A stretch of 64,000 nt of DNA from Streptomyces niger. Lineage in GTDB: Bacteria > Actinomycetota > Actinomycetes > Streptomycetales > Streptomycetaceae. Position numbers and translations under genes: made by a program. The notes below the pieces were generated by a model, which made no database searches, had not been told where the DNA came from, and worked only from the letters and a program-made list of their open reading frames with translations. Positions 27,480 through 36,500 of the stretch are shown here, piece after piece. The stretch lies in the NCBI RefSeq assembly GCF_000718305.1, contig NZ_JOFQ01000017.1, forward strand, positions 1 through 64,000, in the 5' to 3' direction. The number at the start of each line of letters is the position of its first letter. Position 1 is the stretch's first letter.

Positions 27480-28988
27480 TCAGAGGTGGACGGCGGGCAC
27501 CCGCTCCACGTCGCGGGCCGCGTTCCCCGCGTCCTCCGGTACCGCCTTGATCGCGAGGGCCGTCACCATGGCGAGGGCCAGCAGGACGAGGGCGACCACG
27601 AACGCGCCGGTGTACGCGGCGGAGCCGGTGGCGCCGCCGGCGCCGGCCGCGGTGATCAGCCCGGAGGCGAGTGCGGTGCCGAGGGAGGCGCCGATGCCGA
27701 AGCACGCGCCGGTCAGGCCGGTGAGCGCGCCCTGCTGGTCCTTGGGCGCTGAGACGACGGCGAAGCCGTTCAGCCCGGTGATGCTGAGGCCGTTGTACGT
27801 CAGGCCCAGGACGACGAGCGCGGCGAAGAGCACCCAGGGCTGGTCCCGGAACGGCACGGCGACGGCGAAGGCCAGCAGCGAGCCGGCGGAGCCGGCCAGG
27901 GCGACGCGGCGCCAGCCGACGCGCGGCCCGAAGTAGCCCGCGAGCGGGGCGCCGATCACGCCGATCGCCGCGGCGGGCGTCGCGTACAGCAGCGCCGCGC
28001 GGGTCGCGGAGAGGCCGTAGCCGGCGTGCGGGTCCTGGGTGAAGAGCGGCACCGTCAGGGCGAGGGCGCCGAACGCGCCGGCGAGGGTGAGGGTCACGGT
28101 CAGCAGCAGCGGCCAGGCCCGGCGCGAGGCGAGCAGCCGGATGTCGATGACGGGGGTGGTGGTGCGGGCGCCGGTACCGGATGCCGTGCCGGGGCCCGTG
28201 CCGCCGCCGGTCGAGCGGGCCCGCTGGACCAGGACGAAGGCGGTCAGCGCGGCCAGGCCGCCGAGGACGCAGCCGAGCGTGGCCGCCGAGGTCCAGCCCC
28301 AGCCGGCGCCCTGCGCCAGGCCGACGAGCAGGCCGGAGAGGCCCAGCGCGAGCAGCGTCGCGCCCAGCCAGTCCATGGTCCCCTGGGCCTTCGGCGCCAC
28401 GTTCGGCACGTACCGGGCCACGGCCGCCGTGCCCGCGACCGACAGCAGCAGGCCGCCGAGGAAGATGGCGCGGAAGCCGACCGTGTCGGCGAGCCGGCCG
28501 CCGACGATGGCGTCCACGCCCGCGAAGCCGCCGTTGACGGCGCTGATGATGCCGGCGGCGCGGCCGAAGGCGGCGGGCGGGAGCAGGTCGTTCAGGGTGA
28601 GGAAGGAGAGCGAGAACATCGCGGCCGACACGCCCTGGAAGACGCGTCCGGCGAGGTAGACGGAGATGTCGGGCGCCAGGGCGCAGGCGAGGTTGCCGAG
28701 GATGAGCAGCGCGCCGCAGAGCAGCATGATCGGCTTGCGGCCGCGGTAGTCGCTGAGCCGCGCCATGGTGACCTGCCCGACGGCGGCGAGCAGGAAGAAC
28801 AGCGTCTGCGACAGGCCGACCAGGCTGCTGCTGGTGTCCAGCCGACGGGCGATGTCGGGCAGCGCCGGGCTGAGCATCGTCGCGTTGATCTGGTACCCGA
28901 GCACGGCCAGCACCAGCGCGGGCAGCAGGAAGCGCGGGGTGGCGGGCGGCGGCGCGGTGCGAGCGCGCTCGCGGCTCCGGAAAGGCAT
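27480..28988 (-). CDS. MFS transporter
   Basis: A 502-residue membrane protein with about 14 hydrophobic segments. The loop 2-3 motif is LSDYRGRKPIMLL and the start helix contains VLGYQINATMLSPALPDIA, as in drug:H+ antiporter-like MFS proteins. The DHA2-like length suggests 14 helices. CCAGGAGCCGTC precedes ATG 28988. It is likely co-transcribed with the FGGY kinase downstream, so sugar or sugar-acid uptake is as plausible as efflux. Confidence 0.85.
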   Translation of the reverse strand: MPFRSRERARTAPPPATPRFLLPALVLAVLGYQINATMLSPALPDIARRLDTSSSLVGLSQTLFFLLAAVGQVTMARLSDYRGRKPIMLLCGALLILGNLACALAPDISVYLAGRVFQGVSAAMFSLSFLTLNDLLPPAAFGRAAGIISAVNGGFAGVDAIVGGRLADTVGFRAIFLGGLLLSVAGTAAVARYVPNVAPKAQGTMDWLGATLLALGLSGLLVGLAQGAGWGWTSAATLGCVLGGLAALTAFVLVQRARSTGGGTGPGTASGTGARTTTPVIDIRLLASRRAWPLLLTVTLTLAGAFGALALTVPLFTQDPHAGYGLSATRAALLYATPAAAIGVIGAPLAGYFGPRVGWRRVALAGSAGSLLAFAVAVPFRDQPWVLFAALVVLGLTYNGLSITGLNGFAVVSAPKDQQGALTGLTGACFGIGASLGTALASGLITAAGAGGATGSAAYTGAFVVALVLLALAMVTALAIKAVPEDAGNAARDVERVPAVHL

Positions 28989-29372
28989 GACGGCTCCTGG
29001 GGCTGAGGGGCGGGACGGCGGGCGGACGCGTCGCACCGGTCGCGGCCGGTTCGCGGCCCGCTGCACCGGGCGCCCGTCCCGCACGGAGGGCGCCGGCGAC
29101 GCTCGTGCGCGTCACGTGGCATCGGCGACGCTCGTTCGGCGTCACTTGTCAGACAGGAACGCGTCGTGCGCTCTGGTCTACCCCGCGCCCCTGAGGGTGT
29201 CAAGAGTCCGCCGGAAGATCACCGACGCTGCGCCCGGCACCGGACGGCCCACCGTTCGAGCTGCGTACGGCCGCTTCCCGCGATGCGAAACTGGGGCCGC
29301 GCGCTTCCGCGAGCGCGCGGAGCGCCACCCCTCGCGGGGGCGACGTCGGACCGCGGCCCCAGGGAGATGAAC
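28989..29372. promoter_or_regulatory. Divergent MFS/GntR promoter region with a direct repeat
   Basis: Two near-identical segments beginning CGGCGACGCTCGT and ending GTCAC lie at 29094-29115 and 29123-29145, 29 bp apart. They sit between the MFS gene and the GntR gene and may be binding sites for that regulator. No other gene is seen in this gap. Confidence 0.4.
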
Positions 29373-30128
29373 ATGGCCGGCAGACAGCCCGCACCGCCAC
29401 AACGGCGGCCGGTCGTCGCGCTGTACGAGCGCATGATCGAGGCCATCCGGGACGGCACCTACCCGCCGGGCTCCACGCTGCCGACCGAGCCGCGGCTCGC
29501 CGCCGAGCTCGGCGTCAGCCGCCCCGCGCTGCGCGAGGCGCTGATCCTGCTGCAGGAGGACGGCGCGATCACCGTACGGCGCGGGGTGGGCCGTACGGTC
29601 AGCCCGCACCTGCCGCCGCGCGGCTTCGAGTACCTCAAGTCCGTCGAGCAGCTGCTCAGCGAGGGCCGGCAGGTGCGGACCTCGGCGCTGGCCCGCGCCT
29701 ACGAGGAGCCGACCGACTTCTCCACCCAGCACCTGCTGCTGCCGGGCACCAGCCGGGTGCGCTTCTGGGAGAGCCTGATAGAGGTCGACGGGTTGCCGGC
29801 CTGCCTGACCCAGGAGTGGGCGGCCCGCGACGAGACGCTGGCCGAGCTGCTGCCGGACGCGGCGGCCGCCTTCGACGGGCCCGCCTCGACGACCTCGTCC
29901 ATGCTGCGGCTCCTCCTGGAGGCCGGCCGCGAACTGCCGCTGACGGGCAGCAGCAGCATCGTGGCGACCACGCTCGGCCGCCAGCGCGGCGAGCAGCTCG
30001 GCCGCCCGGCGGACTCCCCCGCCGTCCTGGTCACCCAGGTCGTACGGCTGGACCGCACCCCGCTGCTCGCGGCCAAGCACATGCTGCCGCCGGGGGCGCC
30101 GGCGCTTCCGGTGTGGCAGGCGCGCTGA
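29373..30128 (+). CDS. GntR family (HutC-like) transcriptional regulator
   Basis: A 251-residue regulator. The winged helix spans about residues 12-75, with GTYPPGSTLPTEPRLAAELG and SRPALREALILLQEDG. A HutC/UTRA-like effector domain follows (RVRFWESLIEVDGLPACLTQ). ATG 29373 is preferred because AGGGAG lies 6 nt upstream; ATG 29367 directly abuts that site. Being divergent from the MFS/FGGY pair, it probably represses them until the substrate is present. Confidence 0.85.
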   Translation: MAGRQPAPPQRRPVVALYERMIEAIRDGTYPPGSTLPTEPRLAAELGVSRPALREALILLQEDGAITVRRGVGRTVSPHLPPRGFEYLKSVEQLLSEGRQVRTSALARAYEEPTDFSTQHLLLPGTSRVRFWESLIEVDGLPACLTQEWAARDETLAELLPDAAAAFDGPASTTSSMLRLLLEAGRELPLTGSSSIVATTLGRQRGEQLGRPADSPAVLVTQVVRLDRTPLLAAKHMLPPGAPALPVWQAR

Positions 30129-30254
30129 CGCCGCCTCGTTCCGAACTCCCGGGTGCCGACGGGGCTCTCGCCGGGCGCCTCGGGTGCGGTGCGGACCGCC
30201 CGTCACTGAGACGCGGTCGCCCGCACCCGGGACGCCGTGTCATACTCCGGCCCC

Positions 30255-31427
30255 ATGACGCTGTCTGACAAGTACACCGATGCTCTCCCGCACTCCCCGG
30301 CGCACCCCCTGCCCGAGGACCTGGTCCGCCAGGCCCCCAAGGTGCTGCTCCACGACCACCTCGACGGCGGCCTCCGCCCGCGCACCGTCGTGGAACTGGC
30401 CCAGGAGGCCGGCTACGACGCGCTGCCCACCACCGACCCCGCCGCGCTGGGCGAGTGGTTCCGCGACGCCGCCGACTCCGGTTCGCTGGAGCGCTACCTG
30501 GAGACCTTCGCGCACACCTGCGCCGTGATGCAGACCGCCCCCGCGCTGTTCCGCATCGCCGCCGAGTGCGCCGAGGACCTGGCCGCCGACGGCGTGGTCT
30601 ACGCCGAGGTGCGCTTCGCGCCCGAGCAGCACCTCGCCGCCGGCCTGACCCTGGACGAGGTCGTCGACGCGGTGAACGCCGGCTTCCGCGAGGGCGAGCG
30701 CCGGGCCGCGGCCGCCGGCCGGCGGATCCGCGTCTCCACGCTGCTGTGCGCCATGCGGCACGCCGACCGCGCGCTGGAGATCGCCGAGCTGGCCGTCGCC
30801 CACCGCGACCGCGGGGTGGCCGGCTTCGACATCGCGGGCGGCGAGATCGGCAACCCGGCGAGCCGGCACGCCGCGGCCTTCGACCACCTGCGCAGCGAGG
30901 GCGCCCGGGTGACCGTGCACGCCGGCGAGGCCGTCGGCATGGAGTCCATCCGGGAGGCGGTGCTGCGCTGCGGCGCCCACCGCATCGGCCACGGCGTCCG
31001 CATCACCGACGACATCGAGATCGCCGCGGACGGTTCGGTACGCCTCGGCCGGCTCGCCTCCTACGTACGCGACATGCGGATCGCGCTGGAGGTCTGCCCC
31101 ACCTCCAACCTGCAGACCGGCGCCGCGACGAGCTACCCCGGCCACCCGATCGACCTGCTCCGCCGGCTCGGCTTCCGGGTCTGCCTCAACACCGACAACC
31201 GCCTGGTCAGCGGTACCACGATGACCCAGGAGTTCCAGCACCTGGCCACCGCGTTCGGCTACGGCCCGGCGGAGCTGGAGGAATTCACCGTCAACGCGGC
31301 CAAGGCGGCCTTCCTGCCCTTCGACGAGCGCACCGCCCTCGTCGACGAGGTCATCCGCCCCGGCTACGCCCGGCTGCGCTCCCGCTCGCTGGGCCACGTA
31401 CCGGTACGTGACGCGGCCGCGGCCTGA
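30255..31427 (+). CDS. add: Adenosine deaminase
   Basis: A 390-residue metal-dependent amidohydrolase that converts adenosine to inosine. Zinc and catalytic motifs are [10 protein letters not shown] (two His), [10 protein letters not shown] (His and Glu), [11 protein letters not shown] and [11 protein letters not shown], where Asn replaces one Asp of the common TDDP. ATG 30255 begins [13 protein letters not shown]; the leader lacks a clear Shine-Dalgarno sequence. It is part of purine salvage. It is followed by a repeat and a terminator. Confidence 0.93.
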   Translation: MTLSDKYTDALPHSPAHPLPEDLVRQAPKVLLHDHLDGGLRPRTVVELAQEAGYDALPTTDPAALGEWFRDAADSGSLERYLETFAHTCAVMQTAPALFRIAAECAEDLAADGVVYAEVRFAPEQHLAAGLTLDEVVDAVNAGFREGERRAAAAGRRIRVSTLLCAMRHADRALEIAELAVAHRDRGVAGFDIAGGEIGNPASRHAAAFDHLRSEGARVTVHAGEAVGMESIREAVLRCGAHRIGHGVRITDDIEIAADGSVRLGRLASYVRDMRIALEVCPTSNLQTGAATSYPGHPIDLLRRLGFRVCLNTDNRLVSGTTMTQEFQHLATAFGYGPAELEEFTVNAAKAAFLPFDERTALVDEVIRPGYARLRSRSLGHVPVRDAAAA

Positions 31428-31430
31428 CGG

Positions 31431-31490
31431 CCGCGGAAGACCGCCGAAGACCGCTGAAGGCCGCTGAAGACCGCCGAAGACCGCCGAAGA
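31431..31490. repeat. 10-bp tandem repeat, six copies
   Basis: Units of CCGCCGAAGA, with small changes, start at 31431 and every 10 bp to 31481. They are just downstream of the adenosine deaminase stop. A period of about one helical turn is notable. Confidence 0.75.
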
Positions 31491-31539
31491 AGGGGCCGGA
31501 CCGGCGCGGGGGACGCGCCCCCGGCCGGCCCGGCCCCTT
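31490..31539. terminator. Terminator between add and the carboxypeptidase gene
   Basis: A long GC hairpin pairs AAGGGGCCGG near 31490 with CCGGCCCCTT ending at 31539, with further inner pairing of GGGGG and CCCCC. It lies between convergent genes. Confidence 0.8.
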
Positions 31540-31550
31540 CCGTGCTGCAC

Positions 31551-31598
31551 TTACTTCTTGAAGCTGTAGTCCATCTACTTCTTGAAGCCGTAGTCCAT
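31551..31598 (-). repeat. 24-bp tandem duplication covering a stop codon
   Basis: Copies at 31551-31574 and 31575-31598 differ at 2 of 24 bases. On the minus strand the first copy encodes MDYGFKK and TAG. The second, in frame, encodes MDYSFKK and TAA. The duplication therefore repeats the last seven codons and stop of the D,D-carboxypeptidase. Confidence 0.9.
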
Positions 31599-32468
31599 CA
31601 GCTTCTTCGCGTCGGCGGTGCGGTTGGCCACCGAGGAGGACGCGAGGACGGTGCCGATGACGGTCTTGCCGCTGCGGGTGGCCGCGAAGACCAGGCAGTA
31701 CTTGGCCTCCGGACCCGAACCGGTCTTGACGCCGATGGTGCCGGAGTAGCTGCCGAGCAGATTGTTGGTGTTGGTCCACGACATGTAGCGGTAGCCGCCG
31801 CTCTTCGTCGTGACCTTCTGCTTGGTGGACTTCGTCTTCACGACCGTACGGAACGTGGAGTACTTCATCGCGCTGCTGGCCAGCTTCGTCAGGTCGCGCG
31901 CGGTCGAGTAGTTCGCGCCCTTCCCGATGCCGTCGAACGAGTCGAAGTGGGTGTTCTTCAGCCCGAGGCTCTTGGCCGTGGTGTTCATCTTGCCGATGAA
32001 GGACTTCACGCGCGCGGCCCGGGTGGACCCGGTGCCGAACTTGTCGGCCAGCGCGTACGCGGCGTCGCAGCCCGAGGGGAGCATCAGCCCGTACAGCAGC
32101 TGGCGGACCGTGACCTTGTCGCCGACGATCAGCTTGGCCGAGGAGGCCCAGTTGTTGTCGACGATGTAGTCGCTGTACGCCTTCTGGACCGTGACCTTCG
32201 AGTCCAGGTTCAGGTTCTTCTGCGCGAGCACCACCCGAGCGGTCATGATCTTGGTGGTGGACCCGGTGGACAGCCGGGTGTCGGCGGCCTTGGTGAAGAG
32301 ACTCTTCCCCGTGCCGTTGTTCATCACGAACCCGCCCTTGGCGGTGATCGAGGGCGCCTTGGGCGTGGCGGCCTGCGCGGGAGCGGCGAACGCCCCCGCG
32401 GCCAGGACCGCTCCCGCGGTCACCAGGACCGCGGACGCACGACGCGTGCCATTGATGCCAATGTTCAA
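31575..32468 (-). CDS. Secreted D-alanyl-D-alanine carboxypeptidase (penicillin-binding, S11)
   Basis: A 297-residue peptidase that trims the D-Ala of peptidoglycan stem peptides. A signal peptide ends near AAPAQA. The catalytic motifs are STTKI (SxxK), SGCD (SxN variant, with Cys) and KTGSG (KTG). The SGC form differs from the usual SGN but occurs in actinomycete members. A TTG start at 32468 with GGAG 8 nt upstream gives a normal signal peptide; GTG further upstream is possible. The stop codon is duplicated with the final seven codons, see the repeat. Confidence 0.88.
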   Translation of the reverse strand: MNIGINGTRRASAVLVTAGAVLAAGAFAAPAQAATPKAPSITAKGGFVMNNGTGKSLFTKAADTRLSTGSTTKIMTARVVLAQKNLNLDSKVTVQKAYSDYIVDNNWASSAKLIVGDKVTVRQLLYGLMLPSGCDAAYALADKFGTGSTRAARVKSFIGKMNTTAKSLGLKNTHFDSFDGIGKGANYSTARDLTKLASSAMKYSTFRTVVKTKSTKQKVTTKSGGYRYMSWTNTNNLLGSYSGTIGVKTGSGPEAKYCLVFAATRSGKTVIGTVLASSSVANRTADAKKLMDYGFKK

Positions 32469-32674
32469 ATCGACTACTCCATTACCCTGCCGTGCGGTCA
32501 CACGAGAGTGCCGCTCACTCTTGAGACGCACGAATCGCAGCAATGGATGCACTCCCCCGTCCGCCTCACCCTTCGCACACCAGTCGGACGAGCCGGCGGG
32601 CCGGGAGGTACGGAAGTGACGCGCGTGGCCGTGGCCGATTGCGAGCGGCCCGCGTGACAAGGCAGTGTTACGCC

Positions 32675-32947
32675 ATGTCCTACGTGCGGCTTGAAGCCTG
32701 GATCGGGGGTGCATGGCTCGAGGTGAACTGCGTGAGCGTCACCGTCATGGACTCTGCGCTCACCCTGTCCTTCGAACGCCAGCGAACCGAGTCCGGCTAC
32801 CAGGAGCTCATCTGGCAGCCCCTGGAGAAATTCCTCAAGGAGTACCGCGACGAGCCCCTCGTCGTCGTCCCCCGGGGCCAGGACCTGCCGGCCATGTACG
32901 GCCCCGGCGCGGCGGGCCCCTTCCGCCTGACCAAGATCACCGACTGA
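32675..32947 (+). CDS. Hypothetical 90-aa protein preceding the EACC1-caspase pair
   Basis: A small protein starting MSYVRLEAWIGG and ending FRLTKITD. It has mixed strand-rich composition, no Cys pair and no membrane helix. I do not recognise it. It lies about 200 bp before the EACC1 gene on the same strand and after a divergent promoter region, so it may belong to the same locus or be an independent small gene. No clear Shine-Dalgarno sequence is visible before ATG 32675. Confidence 0.65.
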   Translation: MSYVRLEAWIGGAWLEVNCVSVTVMDSALTLSFERQRTESGYQELIWQPLEKFLKEYRDEPLVVVPRGQDLPAMYGPGAAGPFRLTKITD

Positions 32948-33148
32948 CCTCCGGAGCGGAGGGCCGCCCGTCCCCCGGCACACCCCTCCGCCCCGGGCCG
33001 GCTGCCTGCCCCGGGCCCCGCAGGCGCCACCGGGCAGCAACACAAGTGAGACCCGGGAGCATCCAGCGGTCCGCCTTTTTGAACTAACATGAAAATAGAG
33101 TTTCTTGACGCGTGGGGCTCGTCAGGATGCGGACACTCGGGGGGACAC

Positions 33149-33505
33149 GTGGACGTCGTGGTGACGATCGAGGGCGGGCGCGCGGACGAGCTCGGCAGTC
33201 TTGAGCGAGCCGTGAAGAACAAGCTGAAGCCGCAGGGCGTCAGAACGGTGCGCACCGTCAGCGAGGTGCAGCAGGGCGCGCTCGGAGCCGTCGAGGTGCT
33301 CCAGTTCCTCGGGGAGAACGTCGCGCTCCCCATCGTCCTCCAGGCGCTGTACGACTACACGGCACAGCGGCTCTGGCAGCCAAAGCGTGCGGACCTCAAG
33401 ATCCACGCCGTGCGGACCGACCTCCCCGACGGCACCCGCCGCACCGAGCTGATATTGGAGGGGAAGGCGAAGGACGTCACTGCGGCTCTCAAGGAACTGC
33501 AGTGA
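33149..33505 (+). CDS. Effector-associated constant component EACC1
   Basis: A protein of about 118 residues matching the EACC1 pattern: a first strand VDVVVTIEGGRADELGSLERA, a central hydrophobic helix NVALPIVLQALYDYTAQRL, and a C-terminal strand-helix pair RTELILEGKAKDVTAALKEL. EACC1 is the constant partner of variable effectors in actinobacterial conflict systems. GTG 33149 has GGGGGGA upstream; ATG 33089 in the same frame gives a 138-residue form with an AT-rich, less family-like start. The stop overlaps the caspase start (GTGA), so the two are translationally coupled and presumably work together. Confidence 0.8.
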   Translation: MDVVVTIEGGRADELGSLERAVKNKLKPQGVRTVRTVSEVQQGALGAVEVLQFLGENVALPIVLQALYDYTAQRLWQPKRADLKIHAVRTDLPDGTRRTELILEGKAKDVTAALKELQ

Positions 33506-36500
33506 ACACCGAAGCCAATCCGGACGAGGAGCGGGTGGACCCGTCCCGCTCCGCCGTGCTCCTGCTGGGCGGAAGCGAGTATCCGGGGACCCAGCTGGCG
33601 CCCGTCCCCGCCGCCGGGACCAACCTCCGCGAGCTCGCCGAGGCCTTCGAGAACCCCGAGCTGTGGGGTGTCGAAGACCAGGTGCAGTCACACCTCGACC
33701 TGACGCGCAGCCGGATGCTGAAGGCGATCCGCAACACCTACCGGATGACGGACCCGGGTGGTCTGTTCGTCCTCTACTTCGTGGGCCACGCGCAGCAGGA
33801 CAGCAAGGGCATGCTGTACCTGGCGCCGCACGACGCCGGGAACCCGCTGTTCCCCGAAGAGTCCATGGTGTCGATCACCGACATCTACGAGACGGTGGCC
33901 GCACAGGAGCGGATGGCCGACCGGCTGCTGCTCATCCTCGACTGCTGCTTCTCCGGCAGCGCCATCAAGGCCATGCCGGCGGAGGCGTCCACGGCCGGCA
34001 GCGAGAACGGCTGGCACGTCATCACCGCGTGCGCGCCGGAGGAGTTCGCCCGCGCGGATGCCGACCGCAGGACCACTTTCTTCACCGGAGCCCTGCTCAA
34101 GTCGTTCGAGGGTGTGCCGCTCACTCAGCCCAGCCTCTCCGTCCAGTGGGTCTTCGAGGCCGTCAGCGACATCATCGCCCGCACGGCCGGAGCGGACGGC
34201 GCCAAGATGCTGCCGCACCACGCACCGGCCGCCTGGGCACAACGGCCGTGGCTGCGCAACCGCCGGCACGTCAGACCGACCCGTACCCCGTACGACTACG
34301 CAGACCTCGCCACCGGCCGGCCGGCCGGACCCCAGCCGGCCGTCCCGCACGGGTTCTCCGCCTGGCCGGTCCCCGAAGCCCTCTTCGTCGGCCGCACCAC
34401 AGAGCTGGAGCAAGCGCGGAACCGCTTCCGGCAACGTACGGTACTGCCGGTGTACGGGCCGCGCTACGCCGGTAAGTCGGCCTTCGTCCGCCAGCTGCTG
34501 GCCGCCTCCGAGGTGAAGGGCTCCGAGCCCGTCGAACAGCCCTGGCTGCTGCTGGAGCTGACGGTCATCAACGCCAGTGCCGAGTCCCCGGTCATGGAGG
34601 CCCTGGCCTCCGCCCTGGACGTCGGGCTCCAGGACCTCCAGGGCGGCGGCCAGGGCACCGAGGCCGACGGCGACTCGCGCCGTGACCTGGTCATCGACCG
34701 GCTCCGCGAGCGTGCGCGTGGCCGCACTCTGCTGCTGGTCATCGACTGCGGACGCCTCGGGTACGACTCGCACCGCATCAGCGCCGAGCTGGACGAGCTG
34801 CTCGCGCACCCGTACTTCCGGGACACCGCCAACATCGTCATCTCCCGTGTCGAGCTGAACGAGCCCGTCCACAGCGAAGAACAACTCGACCACCAGATCC
34901 CCGTGCTGCTGGAGGAGCTGCCCCCCGAAGAGGCCGCCGACCTGCTCACCGCCCTCATGGCCCAGGAACGCGTGACGGTCGACGGCGCGGAGGTGATGAA
35001 CGGCATCGCGGACCGCCGGTTGCGCCTCCCGGGCGTACTGAGCCAGAGCGCCAAGGACTACCTCCGCCGCAACAGGGCCGGCGGTACGGGCGTGCACGAC
35101 GCGGTCGCCATGGCCGCCGGCCTGGTGGAAGGCACCACTTCCAGCACGATCCGGACCCTGCGGGAACTCGGCTGCGGCCTTCCCGCCACCCCCGGCGTGC
35201 CCGGTGCCCCGGAGCCGCTCGCCGTGCTCGCGGCGTGGGCGCTCGCGGACCAACTGCCGTTGCCGCAGCACGTTCTGCTCGACCCCGCCGTCGGCTTCCC
35301 GCGCGACATCCTGGACCAGTTGTTGGACGCCCGCGTCCTCTCCCGGACCGACTCCGGGCAGCTCCTGCTCGGCCAGGCCGGCGAACAGGCGCTGCGCAAC
35401 GTCGTCCTCGCCGCGGTCCACCGCGACCTGGACGAGGCGGACAAGCCCGGCCGGCCACTCGTCGATGCCGCGCTCCTCCAGGCGCTGATCCCCAAGGGGC
35501 TCACCCCGACCGACCTGGACCACCGGCTGGCCACGGCCGCCCTGCCGCTCTTCACGGCCGGCGCGCCGAAGAACGACGAGGTGGACGGCGCCTACCGGGT
35601 GAAGCTGCGGCAGGCGCTCGGCTGGATCGAGGACGAAGGCGACCAACGCCTGCCGGCTCTGCACGAGGCCATCCGCCCGCTCGTCCTCGCCCCCTCCGGC
35701 GACGCCAGCTACCGGCCCACGTCGGGCGAGCCGCTGGCGCCCCCGACCACCACCGAGCAGCAGACCGTCCCCCGACCCGAGCCCGCCCCGGCCGAGCAGC
35801 CGGCCGAGGAGGAGGGCGTCACCTCTCTGGCCGCGCTCTACCGCCTGTACCACGCCGTGGCGTCGCTGACCCTGGCCGCCCGTGCCGAGGGGCCGGCCGA
35901 GCAGACGGGTGCGCGCTTCACCACCGCCGCGGAGGAGGTCTCCGCGGCACTCGCCGACTGCGACGCCGAGCAGGTCCCGCACACCCTGCTGCGCTCCGCG
36001 GACGCCTCGCTGGCGTTCACCGGCAACCGGCTCGGCCTGCGGACACGACTCCTCGGCGTCCGGCTCGCCGCGGTCGACATGCTGCTGACGGGGGCGCGCC
36101 GGCGCGGCCCCGGACAGGCCGGGAGGATCACCCTGACGGTGTCCTGGCTGCTGAACACGGCCGACGCGCTGATCGACGCCGACCGCATCGAGGAGGCCGG
36201 GACCCTGGTCGAGCAGGCCGACCTTCTGGTGCGGGAGGAGCTTCCGCAGGACGACGCGCCGCGCAGCGTGTCGTCCAGGCTCCAGCTCCACAGCCGTACG
36301 GCCCGGCTGCGCGGCCGTCTGCTGACCGACACCGCGGAGAGCCGGCAGGCGCTGCTCGACGGCGCGCTCAGCGTCGTCGCCGGCCTGCGACTCGCGCATG
36401 CCCAGGGCGATTCGCCGGCGTTGTGGACCTCGCGGCTGTTCGACGCGGCGCTGCTGGTGGTCCAGCAGAGTCGCACCGACGAGGAGCTGAGCGAAGCCCG

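Noticed and set aside
29144..30269. The 12-mer CTTGTCAGACAG upstream of the GntR gene recurs inverted in the first codons of add
   Set aside because: Twelve-base matches are expected by chance many times in 64 kb, and the second copy is coding.
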